Origin: Aliidiomarina iranensis
GTDB taxonomy: Bacteria; Pseudomonadota; Gammaproteobacteria; Enterobacterales; Alteromonadaceae
Direction of reading: 5' to 3'
NCBI RefSeq assembly: GCF_003987135.1
Contig: NZ_PIPJ01000002.1
Location: forward strand, 124,001-188,000
Length of the DNA stretch: 64,000 bases
A program made the position numbers and the translations under genes. This document shows positions 48,007 through 57,952 of the stretch, piece by piece. The notes under the pieces are model-generated. The model searched no databases. It worked only from the letters and a program-made list of their open reading frames with translations, and was not told the DNA's origin. Numbering within the stretch: position 1 is the stretch's first letter; each line of letters begins with the position of its first letter.

Positions 48007-48933
48007 ATGAGTCAACAAGTGGCTTACGTATTTCCAGGGCAAGGTTCGCAAACCGTAGGTATGTTAGCTGAGTTAGCTGAGCAATATCCACAAGTGCAAG
48101 CTACTTTCGCCGAAGCATCTGACGTTTTGGGTTATGATCTTTGGGATCTCGTGCAAAATGATAACGAAGGTAAACTCAATCAAACAGAAGTAACACAGCC
48201 GGCCTTACTTGCCGCTAGTGTTGCGGTGTATCGTTGCTTAAGTAATGGGCCTGTTCCCGCAATCATGGCAGGCCACAGCTTAGGTGAATATTCGGCGTTA
48301 GTATGTGCCGGCGCGCTTAACTTTGCCGATGCAATTAAATTAGTTGAACTGCGTGGGAAAGCGATGCAAAGTGCCGTTCCTTCAGGCACGGGCGCAATGG
48401 CTGCGGTAATTGGCTTGGATGATGAAAAAGTGCAAGCGGCGTGCCTGGAAGCTGCGCAAGGTGATGTTGTAGAAGCCGTAAACTTTAATTCACCGGGGCA
48501 AGTGGTGATCGCCGGCGAAAAAGATGCCGTTGCTCGCGCGGGTGATGCTTGTAAAGCAGCCGGAGCGAAACGGGTGTTGCCGTTGCCAGTAAGCGTGCCT
48601 TCTCACTGCGCATTAATGATGCCAGCGGCTGATGCACTTGCCGAGGCTCTCGATAGTGTTGAAGTGCAATTGCCGCGGATACCCGTTTTACACAATGTGA
48701 GTGTTACTGAGGCTAAATCACCGGAGGAACTTCGTGAGGCTCTAGTTGCCCAACTGTTCTCGGCTGTTCGTTGGACTGAAACCATCGAGGAAATGAAAAC
48801 ACAGGGCATCACTCATATTTACGAAATAGGCCCAGGTAAAGTGTTAACAGGCTTAACCAAGCGAATCGATCGTGAATTAGAAGGGGCAGCAGTGCACGAT
48901 AGTGAAGGTGTAAAGGCCTTGTGTATTGGCTAA
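48007..48933 (+). CDS. fabD: Malonyl-CoA:ACP transacylase (FabD)
   Basis: The 308-residue enzyme transfers malonyl groups to ACP. Motifs: VFPGQGSQTVGML at the N-terminus, active-site GHSLGEYSALVCAG, and VSVPSHCALM with the catalytic His. AGAGGG precedes the ATG at 48007; a GTG at 48004 is one codon upstream and in frame. It lies between fabH and fabG. Confidence 0.95.
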   Translation: MSQQVAYVFPGQGSQTVGMLAELAEQYPQVQATFAEASDVLGYDLWDLVQNDNEGKLNQTEVTQPALLAASVAVYRCLSNGPVPAIMAGHSLGEYSALVCAGALNFADAIKLVELRGKAMQSAVPSGTGAMAAVIGLDDEKVQAACLEAAQGDVVEAVNFNSPGQVVIAGEKDAVARAGDACKAAGAKRVLPLPVSVPSHCALMMPAADALAEALDSVEVQLPRIPVLHNVSVTEAKSPEELREALVAQLFSAVRWTETIEEMKTQGITHIYEIGPGKVLTGLTKRIDRELEGAAVHDSEGVKALCIG

Positions 48934-48979
48934 ACCCGTTATCTGATGGATTTTAACTAACCTTAATAGGGAGAGCAGA

Positions 48980-49720
48980 ATGTCGAGCTCATTAGCAGGC
49001 CAAATCGCTTTAGTAACCGGCGCCACGCGTGGAATTGGTAAAGCGATTGCTGAGAATTTAGTAGCCGCGGGCGCTACGGTAGTTGGCACCGCCACAAGCG
49101 AAAAAGGTGCGGCTACCATTAGTGAGTATCTGGGACAAAGTGGTACTGGCAAAACGTTGAACGTAACCGAGCCGGGCGCAATTGACCAACTCGTAGCGGA
49201 TGTACAAAAAGAATTTGGCAAAATTGATATCCTTGTGAACAATGCCGGAATCACACGGGATAACTTACTCATGCGCATGAAAGAGGATGAGTGGGATCAG
49301 GTGTTGGAAACAAACCTAACCGCTGTGTTCAAAATATCGAAAGCGGTGATGCGGGGAATGATGAAGAATCGCCATGGCCGCATTATCAATATCGGTTCAG
49401 TGGTTGGAACAACTGGCAACCCAGGGCAGGCGAATTACTGTGCTGCGAAAGCTGGTTTAATTGGATTTACTAAAGCCTTAGCAAAAGAAATCGCCTCTCG
49501 TGGGGTAACTGTAAACGCGGTTGCACCAGGTTTTATTGACACCGACATGACAAAAGCGTTAACTGACGAGCAAAAGGAGCGTATCTTTGATACTATCCCT
49601 GCCGGTCGGTTAGGGCGGCCTGAAGAAATTGCCGCTGCCGTTGGCTTTTTAGCCTCTGCTGGGGCAGCTTACATTACCGGTGAAACCATTCATGTGAATG
49701 GTGGTATGAGTATGGTTTAA
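48980..49720 (+). CDS. fabG: 3-oxoacyl-ACP reductase (FabG)
   Basis: The 246-residue short-chain dehydrogenase reduces beta-ketoacyl-ACP with NADPH. It shows TGATRGIGKAI (nucleotide binding), NNAGIT, the catalytic Ser in IGSVVG, Tyr and Lys in YCAAKAGL, and GETIHVNGGMSM. A small hairpin GAGGT-AAG-ACCTC (49741-49753) follows in the 126-bp spacer before acpP. Confidence 0.95.
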   Translation: MSSSLAGQIALVTGATRGIGKAIAENLVAAGATVVGTATSEKGAATISEYLGQSGTGKTLNVTEPGAIDQLVADVQKEFGKIDILVNNAGITRDNLLMRMKEDEWDQVLETNLTAVFKISKAVMRGMMKNRHGRIINIGSVVGTTGNPGQANYCAAKAGLIGFTKALAKEIASRGVTVNAVAPGFIDTDMTKALTDEQKERIFDTIPAGRLGRPEEIAAAVGFLASAGAAYITGETIHVNGGMSMV

Positions 49721-49846
49721 TAGGCCTAACGGACAACAACGAGGTAAGACCTCCGCCATTTGGGCAAATTTTTACTTTCATCATGTAGGCGTATTGCTTA
49801 CACTACACGCAAATTTATTCAAGATACCTTGATTTGAGGGTTACAC

Positions 49847-50083
49847 ATGAGCACTATCGAAGAACGCGTTAAAAAAATTGTTATTGAGCAACTAGGTGTT
49901 AAAGAAGAAGAAGTAAAGCCAGAAGCTTCTTTTGAAAACGACCTTGGTGCAGATTCTCTTGATACTGTAGAGCTAGTAATGGCTCTTGAAGAAGAATTTG
50001 AAACAGAAATTCCTGACGAAGAAGCTGAAAAGATTCGTACCGTTCAGGCTGCGATCGATTACATCAATAAGCATTCTGCTTAA
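49847..50083 (+). CDS. acpP: Acyl carrier protein
   Basis: The 78-residue acidic protein carries the [16 protein letters not shown] motif whose Ser receives phosphopantetheine. It shuttles acyl chains through fatty acid synthesis. A strong terminator follows, and fabF, which normally comes next, is absent. Confidence 0.97.
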   Translation: MSTIEERVKKIVIEQLGVKEEEVKPEASFENDLGADSLDTVELVMALEEEFETEIPDEEAEKIRTVQAAIDYINKHSA

Positions 50084-50114
50084 TTGTAAATCTCAGCAAG
50101 TAAGAATTTTAATG

Positions 50115-50145
50115 AAAAGGCGGAATGAAAATTCCGCCTTTTTTC
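50115..50145 (+). terminator. Rho-independent terminator after acpP
   Basis: Arms 50115-50126 and 50131-50142 (AAAAGGCGGAAT and ATTCCGCCTTTT) form a perfect 12-bp stem with a GAAA loop and a T-run. It separates acpP from pabC. Confidence 0.93.
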
Positions 50146-50207
50146 TATTTGCGGTATGCTAAATCCCGTTGTATTAATCCTATTGAATTTCCGTAAGAGG
50201 CGCCAAA

Positions 50208-51020
50208 ATGAGAGCATTAATAAATGGTGAAGAAGGCGAACTCATTGGTGTTTCTGATAGAGGGTTAAACTATGGTGATGGATGTTTCACTACCATTGCG
50301 GTGCGTGAGCGAGAACTACAATTATGGCCTCGGCATTGGCAGCGGTTACAGCAAACCTGTGCACGGCTAAAAATACCACTAGTTGATGAACACACACTGC
50401 TTGCTGAGGCTAAGCTGTTAATTGAGCATCACGATAGTGTATCTGCGGTGATTAAAATTCTCATTTCTCGAGGTGAAGGTGGCCGTGGTTACGCGCCGCC
50501 GATGCCCAGTAATTCGAACCGAGTTGTTAGTATTTCGCATGTTCCCAGCCATTACGGGGCATGGCAGAAACAGGGGATCCGCATAGCCCAGGCGAGTTTT
50601 CGTTTAGCCATTCAGCCTGAGTTTGCAGGTTTAAAAACCTTGAATCGGCTCGAGCAAGTTATGCTGAAGCAAGAATTGCAAGATTTACGAGCGGTTATGG
50701 AGCCTAAGCCGGACGATTTGATTGTTTCTGATGCCGATGATTATATTTGCGAAACCACGATGGGGAATATCTTCTGGCGGCATAATGGCCAGTGGCATAC
50801 ACCTGATTTAACTAATGCGGGAATTGAGGGGGTTGTTCGTGCTGAGTTGTTAGCACAGAATCCGCAGGTGCGAATCGGCCGCTACCGCTTAGAATCTCTG
50901 TTGCAAGCTGATGAAATCTTTGTCTGTAACGCCTTGCTTGGCTTGGTGCCAGTGAGTAACATTAAGGGTATTGAATTATCCGTTCGAACTTATTCAAAAC
51001 ATTGGCAAACACTACTTTAA
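50208..51020 (+). CDS. pabC: Aminodeoxychorismate lyase (PabC)
   Basis: The 270-residue fold-type IV PLP enzyme releases 4-aminobenzoate for folate. Motifs: VSDRGLNYGDGCFTTIAV, the lysine region AGLKTLNRLEQVML, and ETTMGNIFW. AGAGG precedes the ATG. In E. coli pabC follows fabF; here it follows acpP after a terminator. Confidence 0.9.
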   Translation: MRALINGEEGELIGVSDRGLNYGDGCFTTIAVRERELQLWPRHWQRLQQTCARLKIPLVDEHTLLAEAKLLIEHHDSVSAVIKILISRGEGGRGYAPPMPSNSNRVVSISHVPSHYGAWQKQGIRIAQASFRLAIQPEFAGLKTLNRLEQVMLKQELQDLRAVMEPKPDDLIVSDADDYICETTMGNIFWRHNGQWHTPDLTNAGIEGVVRAELLAQNPQVRIGRYRLESLLQADEIFVCNALLGLVPVSNIKGIELSVRTYSKHWQTLL

Positions 51021-51071
51021 TCTGCAGCTACGCAATAGATGCGCATTTATCATGGCGGTAATGATTAGGTT

Positions 51072-52094
51072 ATGAAAAAAACGGTATTATCGATATCTTT
51101 GCTTCTTATCATACTGCTTGGTGCAGGAACTGCTGCGGGCTACGCTGCCGTGAATTGGTGGTTCTATAAAGGAAGTTCTGTTGCTCTTGCTACTGATGCA
51201 GAACAGCCTTTGCTATTTCAGGTTCCCCGGGGAAGTAATCCGCGGCGAATTGCGCAAGCTCTTGCTGCTGACGATTTAATTCCTCATGCAAAATTGAATG
51301 AATTAAGCTTTCGTTTATTCTTTCGCGGCCAGCGTGTTCAGGCCGGAGTTTATGCCATCAGGCCCACGGATACGGCGGCTAATATTTGGCAACGAATTGT
51401 TAGCGGCCGGCAACATTTGTTTTCCATCACTTTTGTTGAGGGGAGTGAGTTTAAACAATGGCAACAGCAATTAGCTGAGCACGAACACATTCAGGTCAAT
51501 CAGGACGCATTTACAGCCGATGAGCTGGCAAGCATACTCACAGATGGTGAACATGCCCATGTGGAAGGTTTATTATTTCCCGATACCTATCGTTTTTATG
51601 CTGGCACTACCGATTTACAAATCTATCAGCAAGCATATCAACGAATGCAAGCAACTCTCTCGGAATTATGGCTTAATCGTGATCGCAGCGTACCGGTAGC
51701 AACACCCTATGAATCCCTAATTTTGGCTTCCATTATCGAGAAAGAAACGGGTGCCGAGGAAGAGCGTGCATTGGTAGCCTCGGTATTTGTGAATCGATTA
51801 CGCACGGGAATGCGATTGCAATCAGACCCCACTATTATTTATGGTTTAGGGGATGCCTATCGTGGTGTTATTTACCGCTCAGATATTCAGCAAACCACGG
51901 CATACAATACCTATCGAATTGATGGGTTACCGCCAACACCAATTGCGATGCCCGGTAGAGCAGCTATCGCGGCAACTTTAGCGCCGGCAGAAAGTGAGTA
52001 TTTCTATTTTGTTAGCCGCAATGATGGCACCCATGTATTTTCCCGCACATTAGCGGAACACAATCGCGCTGTTCAGCGTTATCAGAGGAACTGA
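51072..52094 (+). CDS. mltG: Endolytic murein transglycosylase MltG
   Basis: The 340-residue protein has an N-terminal membrane helix (about residues 5-27) and the YceG/LysM-like core with [11 protein letters not shown], the catalytic Glu in [12 protein letters not shown], and [13 protein letters not shown]. MltG cuts nascent peptidoglycan to end strand extension. Its stop overlaps the tmk start by one base (TGATG). Confidence 0.93.
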   Translation: MKKTVLSISLLLIILLGAGTAAGYAAVNWWFYKGSSVALATDAEQPLLFQVPRGSNPRRIAQALAADDLIPHAKLNELSFRLFFRGQRVQAGVYAIRPTDTAANIWQRIVSGRQHLFSITFVEGSEFKQWQQQLAEHEHIQVNQDAFTADELASILTDGEHAHVEGLLFPDTYRFYAGTTDLQIYQQAYQRMQATLSELWLNRDRSVPVATPYESLILASIIEKETGAEEERALVASVFVNRLRTGMRLQSDPTIIYGLGDAYRGVIYRSDIQQTTAYNTYRIDGLPPTPIAMPGRAAIAATLAPAESEYFYFVSRNDGTHVFSRTLAEHNRAVQRYQRN

Positions 52095-52714
52095 TGCTAG
52101 GAAAGTTTATCGTTATTGAGGGGCTTGAGGGGGCAGGGAAAAGTACTGCGGTGGCTACGGTAAGCCAGTGGCTTGAAGCGCATAATATTCCCTTTATACA
52201 GGTTCGTGAACCAGGAGGCACACCCTTCGCTGAGGCATTGCGAGACATTGTAAAAGGTGATTGGCAGGAGCAAGTAACACCGCAAGCTGAACTCCTTCTT
52301 ATGTACGCAGCTCGCGTACAACTGGTAGAAAATCAAATTAAACCGGCCCTTGCTGCAGGCACCTGGGTTATTGGTGATCGCCATGATCTATCCTCCCGAG
52401 CCTACCAAGGCGGTGGCCGTGGCGTTGATAGCGGTGTATTACAACAACTCAAAGCATTTACGTTACAGGATTTCGCGCCGGACTTTACCCTGTATTTAGA
52501 TATTTCACCGGCAGTTGGTTTAGCGCGAGCCTCAAGCCGAGGCTCTCTGGATCGCTTTGAGCGTAGCAAAGCTGAATTTTTCACTCGAACACGAAACCGT
52601 TACTTAGAGATTGCAGCGCAAGAGCCGAGCATCGTGGTTATTAATGCGGAGCAAGATTTACCCTTGGTTCAGGCAGACATTCAGCAAGCTTTGGAACAAC
52701 AATGGCCAGAGTAG
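52094..52714 (+). CDS. tmk: Thymidylate kinase
   Basis: The 206-residue kinase phosphorylates dTMP. It has P-loop [20 protein letters not shown] and [16 protein letters not shown] (substrate and lid region). It is coupled to mltG and overlaps holB by 13 nt, the usual gammaproteobacterial arrangement. Confidence 0.94.
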   Translation: MLGKFIVIEGLEGAGKSTAVATVSQWLEAHNIPFIQVREPGGTPFAEALRDIVKGDWQEQVTPQAELLLMYAARVQLVENQIKPALAAGTWVIGDRHDLSSRAYQGGGRGVDSGVLQQLKAFTLQDFAPDFTLYLDISPAVGLARASSRGSLDRFERSKAEFFTRTRNRYLEIAAQEPSIVVINAEQDLPLVQADIQQALEQQWPE

Positions 52715-53661
52715 CCTTCCCTTGGTTGCGGCCACTTTGGCAACAGCTGGCCACTGCAGCCCATTCCGGCCGCTTACCTCATGGTATGGGATTTACCTAT
52801 GCTACTGATTTTGGAATGGATGAGCTGTTACAGCAATTAGCCGCGTTTTTATTGTGCCAACAGTTAGGGCAAAAGCAAAAGGCTTGCGGCCAATGCAAGA
52901 GTTGTCAGCTTTGGCACGCCGGAACCCATCCTGATTACCTGCGTATTGAGCCGGAAACCGGAAAACAAATTGGTGTTGATGCGGTACGCAAAGTTGCTCT
53001 GCAGGTACAACAAACGGCTAGCCAAGGTGGGAATAAAGTAGTGCAAATTTTGCATGCGGATAGGATGACAGTGCAAGCTGCTAACGCTTTGTTGAAAACG
53101 CTGGAAGAGCCTCCGGAAAATACCTTTATTCAACTAGCCGCGGTGCGTTACTCACAATTATTACCTACTATTCGTAGCCGCCTGCTTGCTTACACCTTGC
53201 CGCAACCGAGTAAGGCGGAAATCAAATCCTGGCTTTATGAACACAGCAAGCAAGCTATTAGCGATAACCTCATATTAGAGCTTGCTTTGCAAAAGCCTCT
53301 TACGGTTTTGCAGCAACTACAGGATGATGAGCCGGTGCGCAGTTACTTGGGGCTACTCTGTAGGGGAGAGCTTGAACTGAGTAAAGATTTAGAGCAGGTA
53401 CATGCACTCTTAGCGCTTTTGCTTACCGAGATCCAAGTGGCTCACAGGCAAGTATTATTGGGAGAGCTACCGGCGGTAATTACAAATAGTATCAGCCAGC
53501 CAGCAGCACCGAAGCACCTAGCAAGTGCGCTCGAGGAAGGTTATCGAAGAGGTGTCAGCTTACGTAAGGCGTTACAAAGCGCGGGCATTAACGCACAAAT
53601 TCTAATGGCATCTTGGAGTGGTGAATTGACACGATCGCTCCGTGCCTCAGCCTACAATTAG
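52702..53661 (+). CDS. holB: DNA polymerase III delta prime subunit
   Basis: The 319-residue clamp-loader subunit shows a zinc site (CGQCKSC with a preceding Cys and following HAGTHPDY) and [18 protein letters not shown] with the SRC-like [11 protein letters not shown] region. It lacks a Walker A ATP-binding motif, as delta prime does. No pilZ follows, unlike Pseudomonas; tatD comes directly 8 bp later. Confidence 0.9.
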   Translation: MARVAFPWLRPLWQQLATAAHSGRLPHGMGFTYATDFGMDELLQQLAAFLLCQQLGQKQKACGQCKSCQLWHAGTHPDYLRIEPETGKQIGVDAVRKVALQVQQTASQGGNKVVQILHADRMTVQAANALLKTLEEPPENTFIQLAAVRYSQLLPTIRSRLLAYTLPQPSKAEIKSWLYEHSKQAISDNLILELALQKPLTVLQQLQDDEPVRSYLGLLCRGELELSKDLEQVHALLALLLTEIQVAHRQVLLGELPAVITNSISQPAAPKHLASALEEGYRRGVSLRKALQSAGINAQILMASWSGELTRSLRASAYN

Positions 53662-53669
53662 GAATAATT

Positions 53670-54452
53670 ATGTTTGTAGATTCCCATTGTCATTTAGATA
53701 AATTAAAAACCACGGAAACCGAAGGCATTGATAAAGTGCTAGCGGCTGCAAGGGCAGCAAGTATTGAGCACATGCTATGTATTGGCGTGGCTCTCGATGA
53801 TTTTGCAAAAATGCAGGAAATAGTTGGCCAACATAACGATGTGAGTTTCTCTTGTGGCGTTCATCCTTTGTATGTAGCGAAACACGGGTTTAACGAACGT
53901 GATTTGGCAAATCTTTGTGCCCGCGAGGACGTTGTGGCAGTAGGTGAAACTGGCCTCGATTACTATTACGATAAAGAGCATATCACTACTCAGCAGGAAA
54001 GTTTTGCTCGGCATATTGAAATTGCTAATCAAGTAAAAAAGCCTTTAATTATTCATACGCGTGATGCGCGCGAGGACACGATAGACATGTTACGGGAAGG
54101 CCGCGCCGAGAAATGCCGCGGTGTTATGCACTGTTTTACCGAGAGCATGGATATGGCGGAAAAAGCGCTAGAGCTTGGTTTTTATATTTCCATATCAGGA
54201 ATAGTAACGTTCGCTAGTGCCGAAGAATTGCGGCAAGTAGTGCGGCAAGTACCGCTAGAACGTTTACTTATTGAAACGGATTCGCCTTGGCTTGCGCCAG
54301 TGCCACATCGTGGGAAAGAAAATCAACCAGCCTTCGTAACTCATGTGGCTGAATGCGTTGCCGATTTAAAAGGTGTTGCGGTAGAAGAAGTAGCAGAGGT
54401 TACACGAAATAACTTCTATAATTTATTCAACATCAAGCGCCAAACCGCCTAA
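53670..54452 (+). CDS. TatD-family metal-dependent hydrolase (YcfH-like)
   Basis: The 260-residue TIM-barrel protein has the metal ligands DSHCHLD, GETGLDYYYD, HTRDA, HCFTES and ETDSPWLAP. Family members are 3'-5' exonucleases or DNases; the YcfH subtype is the one found after holB. Three hairpins follow the stop codon. Confidence 0.93.
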   Translation: MFVDSHCHLDKLKTTETEGIDKVLAAARAASIEHMLCIGVALDDFAKMQEIVGQHNDVSFSCGVHPLYVAKHGFNERDLANLCAREDVVAVGETGLDYYYDKEHITTQQESFARHIEIANQVKKPLIIHTRDAREDTIDMLREGRAEKCRGVMHCFTESMDMAEKALELGFYISISGIVTFASAEELRQVVRQVPLERLLIETDSPWLAPVPHRGKENQPAFVTHVAECVADLKGVAVEEVAEVTRNNFYNLFNIKRQTA

Positions 54453-54491
54453 CGCTGTTTTTAACAGCAATGTGTGATTTAAAATGGGGCA

Positions 54492-54531
54492 TAAAAAAGA
54501 AGAGCTCGGAACTAAGGGGGGTGTTCCGAGC
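54492..54531 (-). terminator. Terminator of the ansA unit, in a cluster of hairpins
   Basis: GCTCGGAAC (54504-54512) and GTTCCGAGC (54523-54531) form a 9-bp stem; on the minus strand a T-run (complement of 54493-54498) follows. Two other perfect hairpins flank it: GCTGTT-TTT-AACAGC (54454-54468) directly after tatD and AGGCTCA-ATTA-TGAGCCT (54541-54558). No gene is seen in the 294-bp gap 54453-54746. Confidence 0.75.
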
Positions 54532-54746
54532 CCAGGGAAAAGGCTCAATTATGAGCCTTGCGCTAAACGAAAAAATGGATGACAACAGCTGTGCTTTATA
54601 CCGCTTGAACACCTTTTGAATACCTTTTGGCATGCCACTACATCAATTTAAATATCAAATAAACCGGCAAGCCAGTAAAATAAAGTGTAGCCACTGTTTA
54701 TTATTTGTCCAATTTTTAGTTTGCTATTTTCCCTGATATCTTCGCT

Positions 54747-55775
54747 TTAATCTGAGTGCACTTCGTTTGTGAGCTCACCACGTAGGTTTTTCTTCAGTAA
54801 GCCTTTGATTTTTTCAACATCGTTAGTTTGGCTGAGCAAGAAATGTAGTTTTGTTAGCGCAGCTTCGATGGTCATATCTTGACCACTAATCACACCAACA
54901 TCGGCTAAGGCATTCCCAGTTGCGTAACCTGACATATTAACCGTGCCTTTGAAACACTGAGTACAATTTAAAACTATTATTTTCGCCTCGATAGCCCGTT
55001 TAATCGCATCAATCAAAGGCCCCCCTTGTGGCGCATTACCCACGCCGTAACTCTGCAAAATTAATGCTTTTACCGGGTGCTTCACCAAGTTATCAATAAT
55101 ATTCGCACTCATACCCGGATAAAGAGTCACTACGCCGATTTCTTGTGTAGTAACTTGGGCAACATCCAGGGGTAACGATTTAATCGGCTCAACTTTGCCA
55201 TTCAATAGCTCAATATCAATTCCTGCCTCAAGCAATGCAGGAAAGTTTGGCGAGGCAAAGGCATCAAAACCGTCGGCATCAGCTTTTGTACTGCGATTAC
55301 CTCGAAATAAACGATTGTTAAAAAACAAACTTACCTCATGAATGGGGTAGTGCGCAGCAATATACAACGCATTTAAAAGGTTAGTTTGGCCATCTGAACG
55401 TAAAGCGGCTAGAGGGATTTGTGAGCCAGTCACGATTACCGGTTTACCCAAATTTTGAAACATAAAGGATAAAGCCGAAGCGGTATAGGCCATTGTATCC
55501 GTGCCATGTAGGATCACAAAGCCATCATAATCCCCATAGTTACGCAAAATATCATCGGCAATGCGCTGCCAATCTGCCGGTGTCATATCTGAAGAATCCA
55601 TTAATGGCGAATATTCACATAAAGTAAATTCCGGCATTTCTGGACGATAGAATTCAGGCATTCCAGCAATACTTTTAGCTAAAAAACCGGGCGCAGGAAC
55701 GTAGCCATGCGCCGATTTCATCATACCGATTGTGCCGCCTGTGTAGGCAATGTAAATCTTTTTCTTTGTGCTCAT
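54747..55775 (-). CDS. ansA: L-asparaginase I, cytoplasmic
   Basis: The 342-residue protein has the asparaginase catalytic motifs AYTGGTIGM near the N-terminus and LHGTDTMAYTASALSFM near residue 90. There is no signal peptide, which fits the cytoplasmic type I enzyme. It follows sppA by 58 bp on the same strand, the same order as in E. coli (sppA-ansA). Confidence 0.93.
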   Translation of the reverse strand: MSTKKKIYIAYTGGTIGMMKSAHGYVPAPGFLAKSIAGMPEFYRPEMPEFTLCEYSPLMDSSDMTPADWQRIADDILRNYGDYDGFVILHGTDTMAYTASALSFMFQNLGKPVIVTGSQIPLAALRSDGQTNLLNALYIAAHYPIHEVSLFFNNRLFRGNRSTKADADGFDAFASPNFPALLEAGIDIELLNGKVEPIKSLPLDVAQVTTQEIGVVTLYPGMSANIIDNLVKHPVKALILQSYGVGNAPQGGPLIDAIKRAIEAKIIVLNCTQCFKGTVNMSGYATGNALADVGVISGQDMTIEAALTKLHFLLSQTNDVEKIKGLLKKNLRGELTNEVHSD

Positions 55776-55833
55776 CTATTTCTCTTCGCTAACTTTTTTA
55801 CATTTTAGCTTGCTACAAACACGCAACGGGTCG

Positions 55834-57693
55834 TTACTTAACTTGGCAATTCATGCAACGCAGATAAAGGTGCTGAGGATCATTAAATTCATTCACCGCC
55901 TTCACCTCATGTAACGCCCGCTGCATAGCTTGCTCCGTTAGAGTTCTGCTTGGTGTAGGCATAAGAATAGATTCCGGAAGCACAGCTCGAGCACCATTAA
56001 ATAATTGTGCGAGGAAAGCATCAAATCCAGAAAGTTCCGGGCTTGGGAAAGTTACGTTGTAATTCTCTAAACCCGCTAATTCTGCAGCACGTGAAGTAGC
56101 ATCATCAAGTTCACCAATGCTATCAATGAGGCCAAGTTCTAACGCTCTAGAACCTGTCCATACACGCCCCTGTGCAACCTCATGAACAGCTGCGGTGGTC
56201 ATGCCCCGTGCATCAGCAACTAACTCAAGGAAATCTTGATAGATGCGATCAACGCCACCTTGCAAAGCCTGTTGTGCGCCTTCGCTCAATGGCCGTGTGA
56301 TGTCAATGTAGGGGAGTTCGGTTGACGATACACCATCGCTATATACACCTATTTCCGCGAGGCTTTCATCAATTGAGAAAAACATTCCAAAAACGCCAAT
56401 TGAACCGGTTATGCTTGAACTTGGCGCCATGATTTCGTCACTGCCGGCAGCAATCCAATAGCCACCAGAGGCAGCAACAGAACTCATCGATGCAACAACT
56501 GGCTTACCAGCTTCGCGCAATAAAAGTAGTTCTTGACGGATCTGCTCAGAGGCGAATGCACTACCACCTGGGCTATCAATGCGAAGCACCACCGCTTTTA
56601 CGTTGTCATCTAAGCGAATATCACGTAATCGATTCGATAAAGTAACGCCGCCAACGGTTCCAGCGGGTTGGTTACCATCTAGAATAGTGCCGCTGGCAAA
56701 CACAACGCGCACTTCATCTCCTTCGGATGCTGTTTCTACGCCAATACGCTCGGCTTCGAGTGCTTGCTTATAGGCACGCCAACCAATACCTTGATAAGAT
56801 TTACTCTCTTCATCGTAACCAGCAATATCAATTAGTGCTTGGCGAATACCTTCACTATGGGAAAGGTTATCAACTAACCCTGCATTTAAAGCTAAGGTAG
56901 CCTGACTATTATTAGCCTGATCAAGTAGGGCAAGGAAATCATCCATACGGCCACTTAGAATCTCTGGCGAAATCTCTCGATGCCGAGTGATACCCGCTAA
57001 ATACTCATTCCACATTGCATCAACCCATTCTTGGTTCGCTTCCTTAGCTTCTGCCGACATGCTATCTCGGCTGTAGGGTTCAACGGCTGATTTAAAATCA
57101 CCGACGCGAAAGATATAGGTGGTTACCTTCAGCTTTTCTAGTAACGAGCTAAAGTAGGTGGGATACATGTGATAGCCATCAACCGCTACGGAGCCTTGTG
57201 GGTTCAAATACAAGGTATCGGCTTGGCTTGCCAAATAATATTGCGATTGGCTAAAGGAATTACCATAGGCAATAATCGGCTTACCGGCAGCACGCACTTT
57301 ATCTAAACGCTCTGCAATCATTTGCAGTTTGCTAAGCCCACCGCCCCAAAAGTTGCGTAAATCTAACACCACACCGCTAATTCGTTCATCGTCCACAGCG
57401 TCATCAATGGTAGCGAGCAAGGCATGTAAATCTGTTTCTGGCGCTGGGCTAGAACCAACGGCCTCATTAAAGAAGCGATCAGATGCAGAAAGATAAGTGG
57501 CTTCTTCTACCAGAACCCCATTCGGGTTTAACACCAGAAGCCCGCCTTCGGGAACAGTGGGTATATCTTCGCCCTGATTCAAAATCAGAAACACACCGAT
57601 TAACAGAATGAAAAATACAAGATTAACGATAACGCGGCGCACACCGTTAACGAAATTCCAAATCGGCCGTAGTAAGTTTGCTAAAAATTTCAT
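55834..57693 (-). CDS. sppA: Signal peptide peptidase SppA, 67-kDa type
   Basis: The 619-residue protein is of the two-domain long type. It has one membrane helix (about residues 22-41), the lysine of the Ser-Lys dyad in RVGDFKSAVEPYSRDSM near residue 205, and the nucleophile in MSSVAASGGYWIAAG near residue 405. It degrades cleaved signal peptides in the inner membrane. It diverges from ydjA across 259 bp. A C-terminal MNC-type Cys pair is unusual. Confidence 0.94.
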   Translation of the reverse strand: MKFLANLLRPIWNFVNGVRRVIVNLVFFILLIGVFLILNQGEDIPTVPEGGLLVLNPNGVLVEEATYLSASDRFFNEAVGSSPAPETDLHALLATIDDAVDDERISGVVLDLRNFWGGGLSKLQMIAERLDKVRAAGKPIIAYGNSFSQSQYYLASQADTLYLNPQGSVAVDGYHMYPTYFSSLLEKLKVTTYIFRVGDFKSAVEPYSRDSMSAEAKEANQEWVDAMWNEYLAGITRHREISPEILSGRMDDFLALLDQANNSQATLALNAGLVDNLSHSEGIRQALIDIAGYDEESKSYQGIGWRAYKQALEAERIGVETASEGDEVRVVFASGTILDGNQPAGTVGGVTLSNRLRDIRLDDNVKAVVLRIDSPGGSAFASEQIRQELLLLREAGKPVVASMSSVAASGGYWIAAGSDEIMAPSSSITGSIGVFGMFFSIDESLAEIGVYSDGVSSTELPYIDITRPLSEGAQQALQGGVDRIYQDFLELVADARGMTTAAVHEVAQGRVWTGSRALELGLIDSIGELDDATSRAAELAGLENYNVTFPSPELSGFDAFLAQLFNGARAVLPESILMPTPSRTLTEQAMQRALHEVKAVNEFNDPQHLYLRCMNCQVK

Positions 57694-57952
57694 CTTGAAA
57701 TCCTTGATATTGCGCGCTGGTTTCGCTGTACTACTGCTAAATCAAACTTTCCATTACATCGTTAATACCGTGGTAATCGAATAGCCAACTGATTCGTAAT
57801 AAAGCGTTACAGCGAAATAAGCATGAATATAGTATGCATGATAGTGTAACAACAAAGTTAGTTTACCGCGCCCAGCGCAGAATGCGTAGCTTAACTTTGT
57901 AACAAAATAATACGAATGCTAATGTACCTTTTTTCCCTTTATGGAAGCCCAT

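Noticed and set aside
48877-49278. Minus-strand frame of 133 codons across the fabD-fabG junction
   Set aside because: It is antisense to two confident genes and shows no domain.
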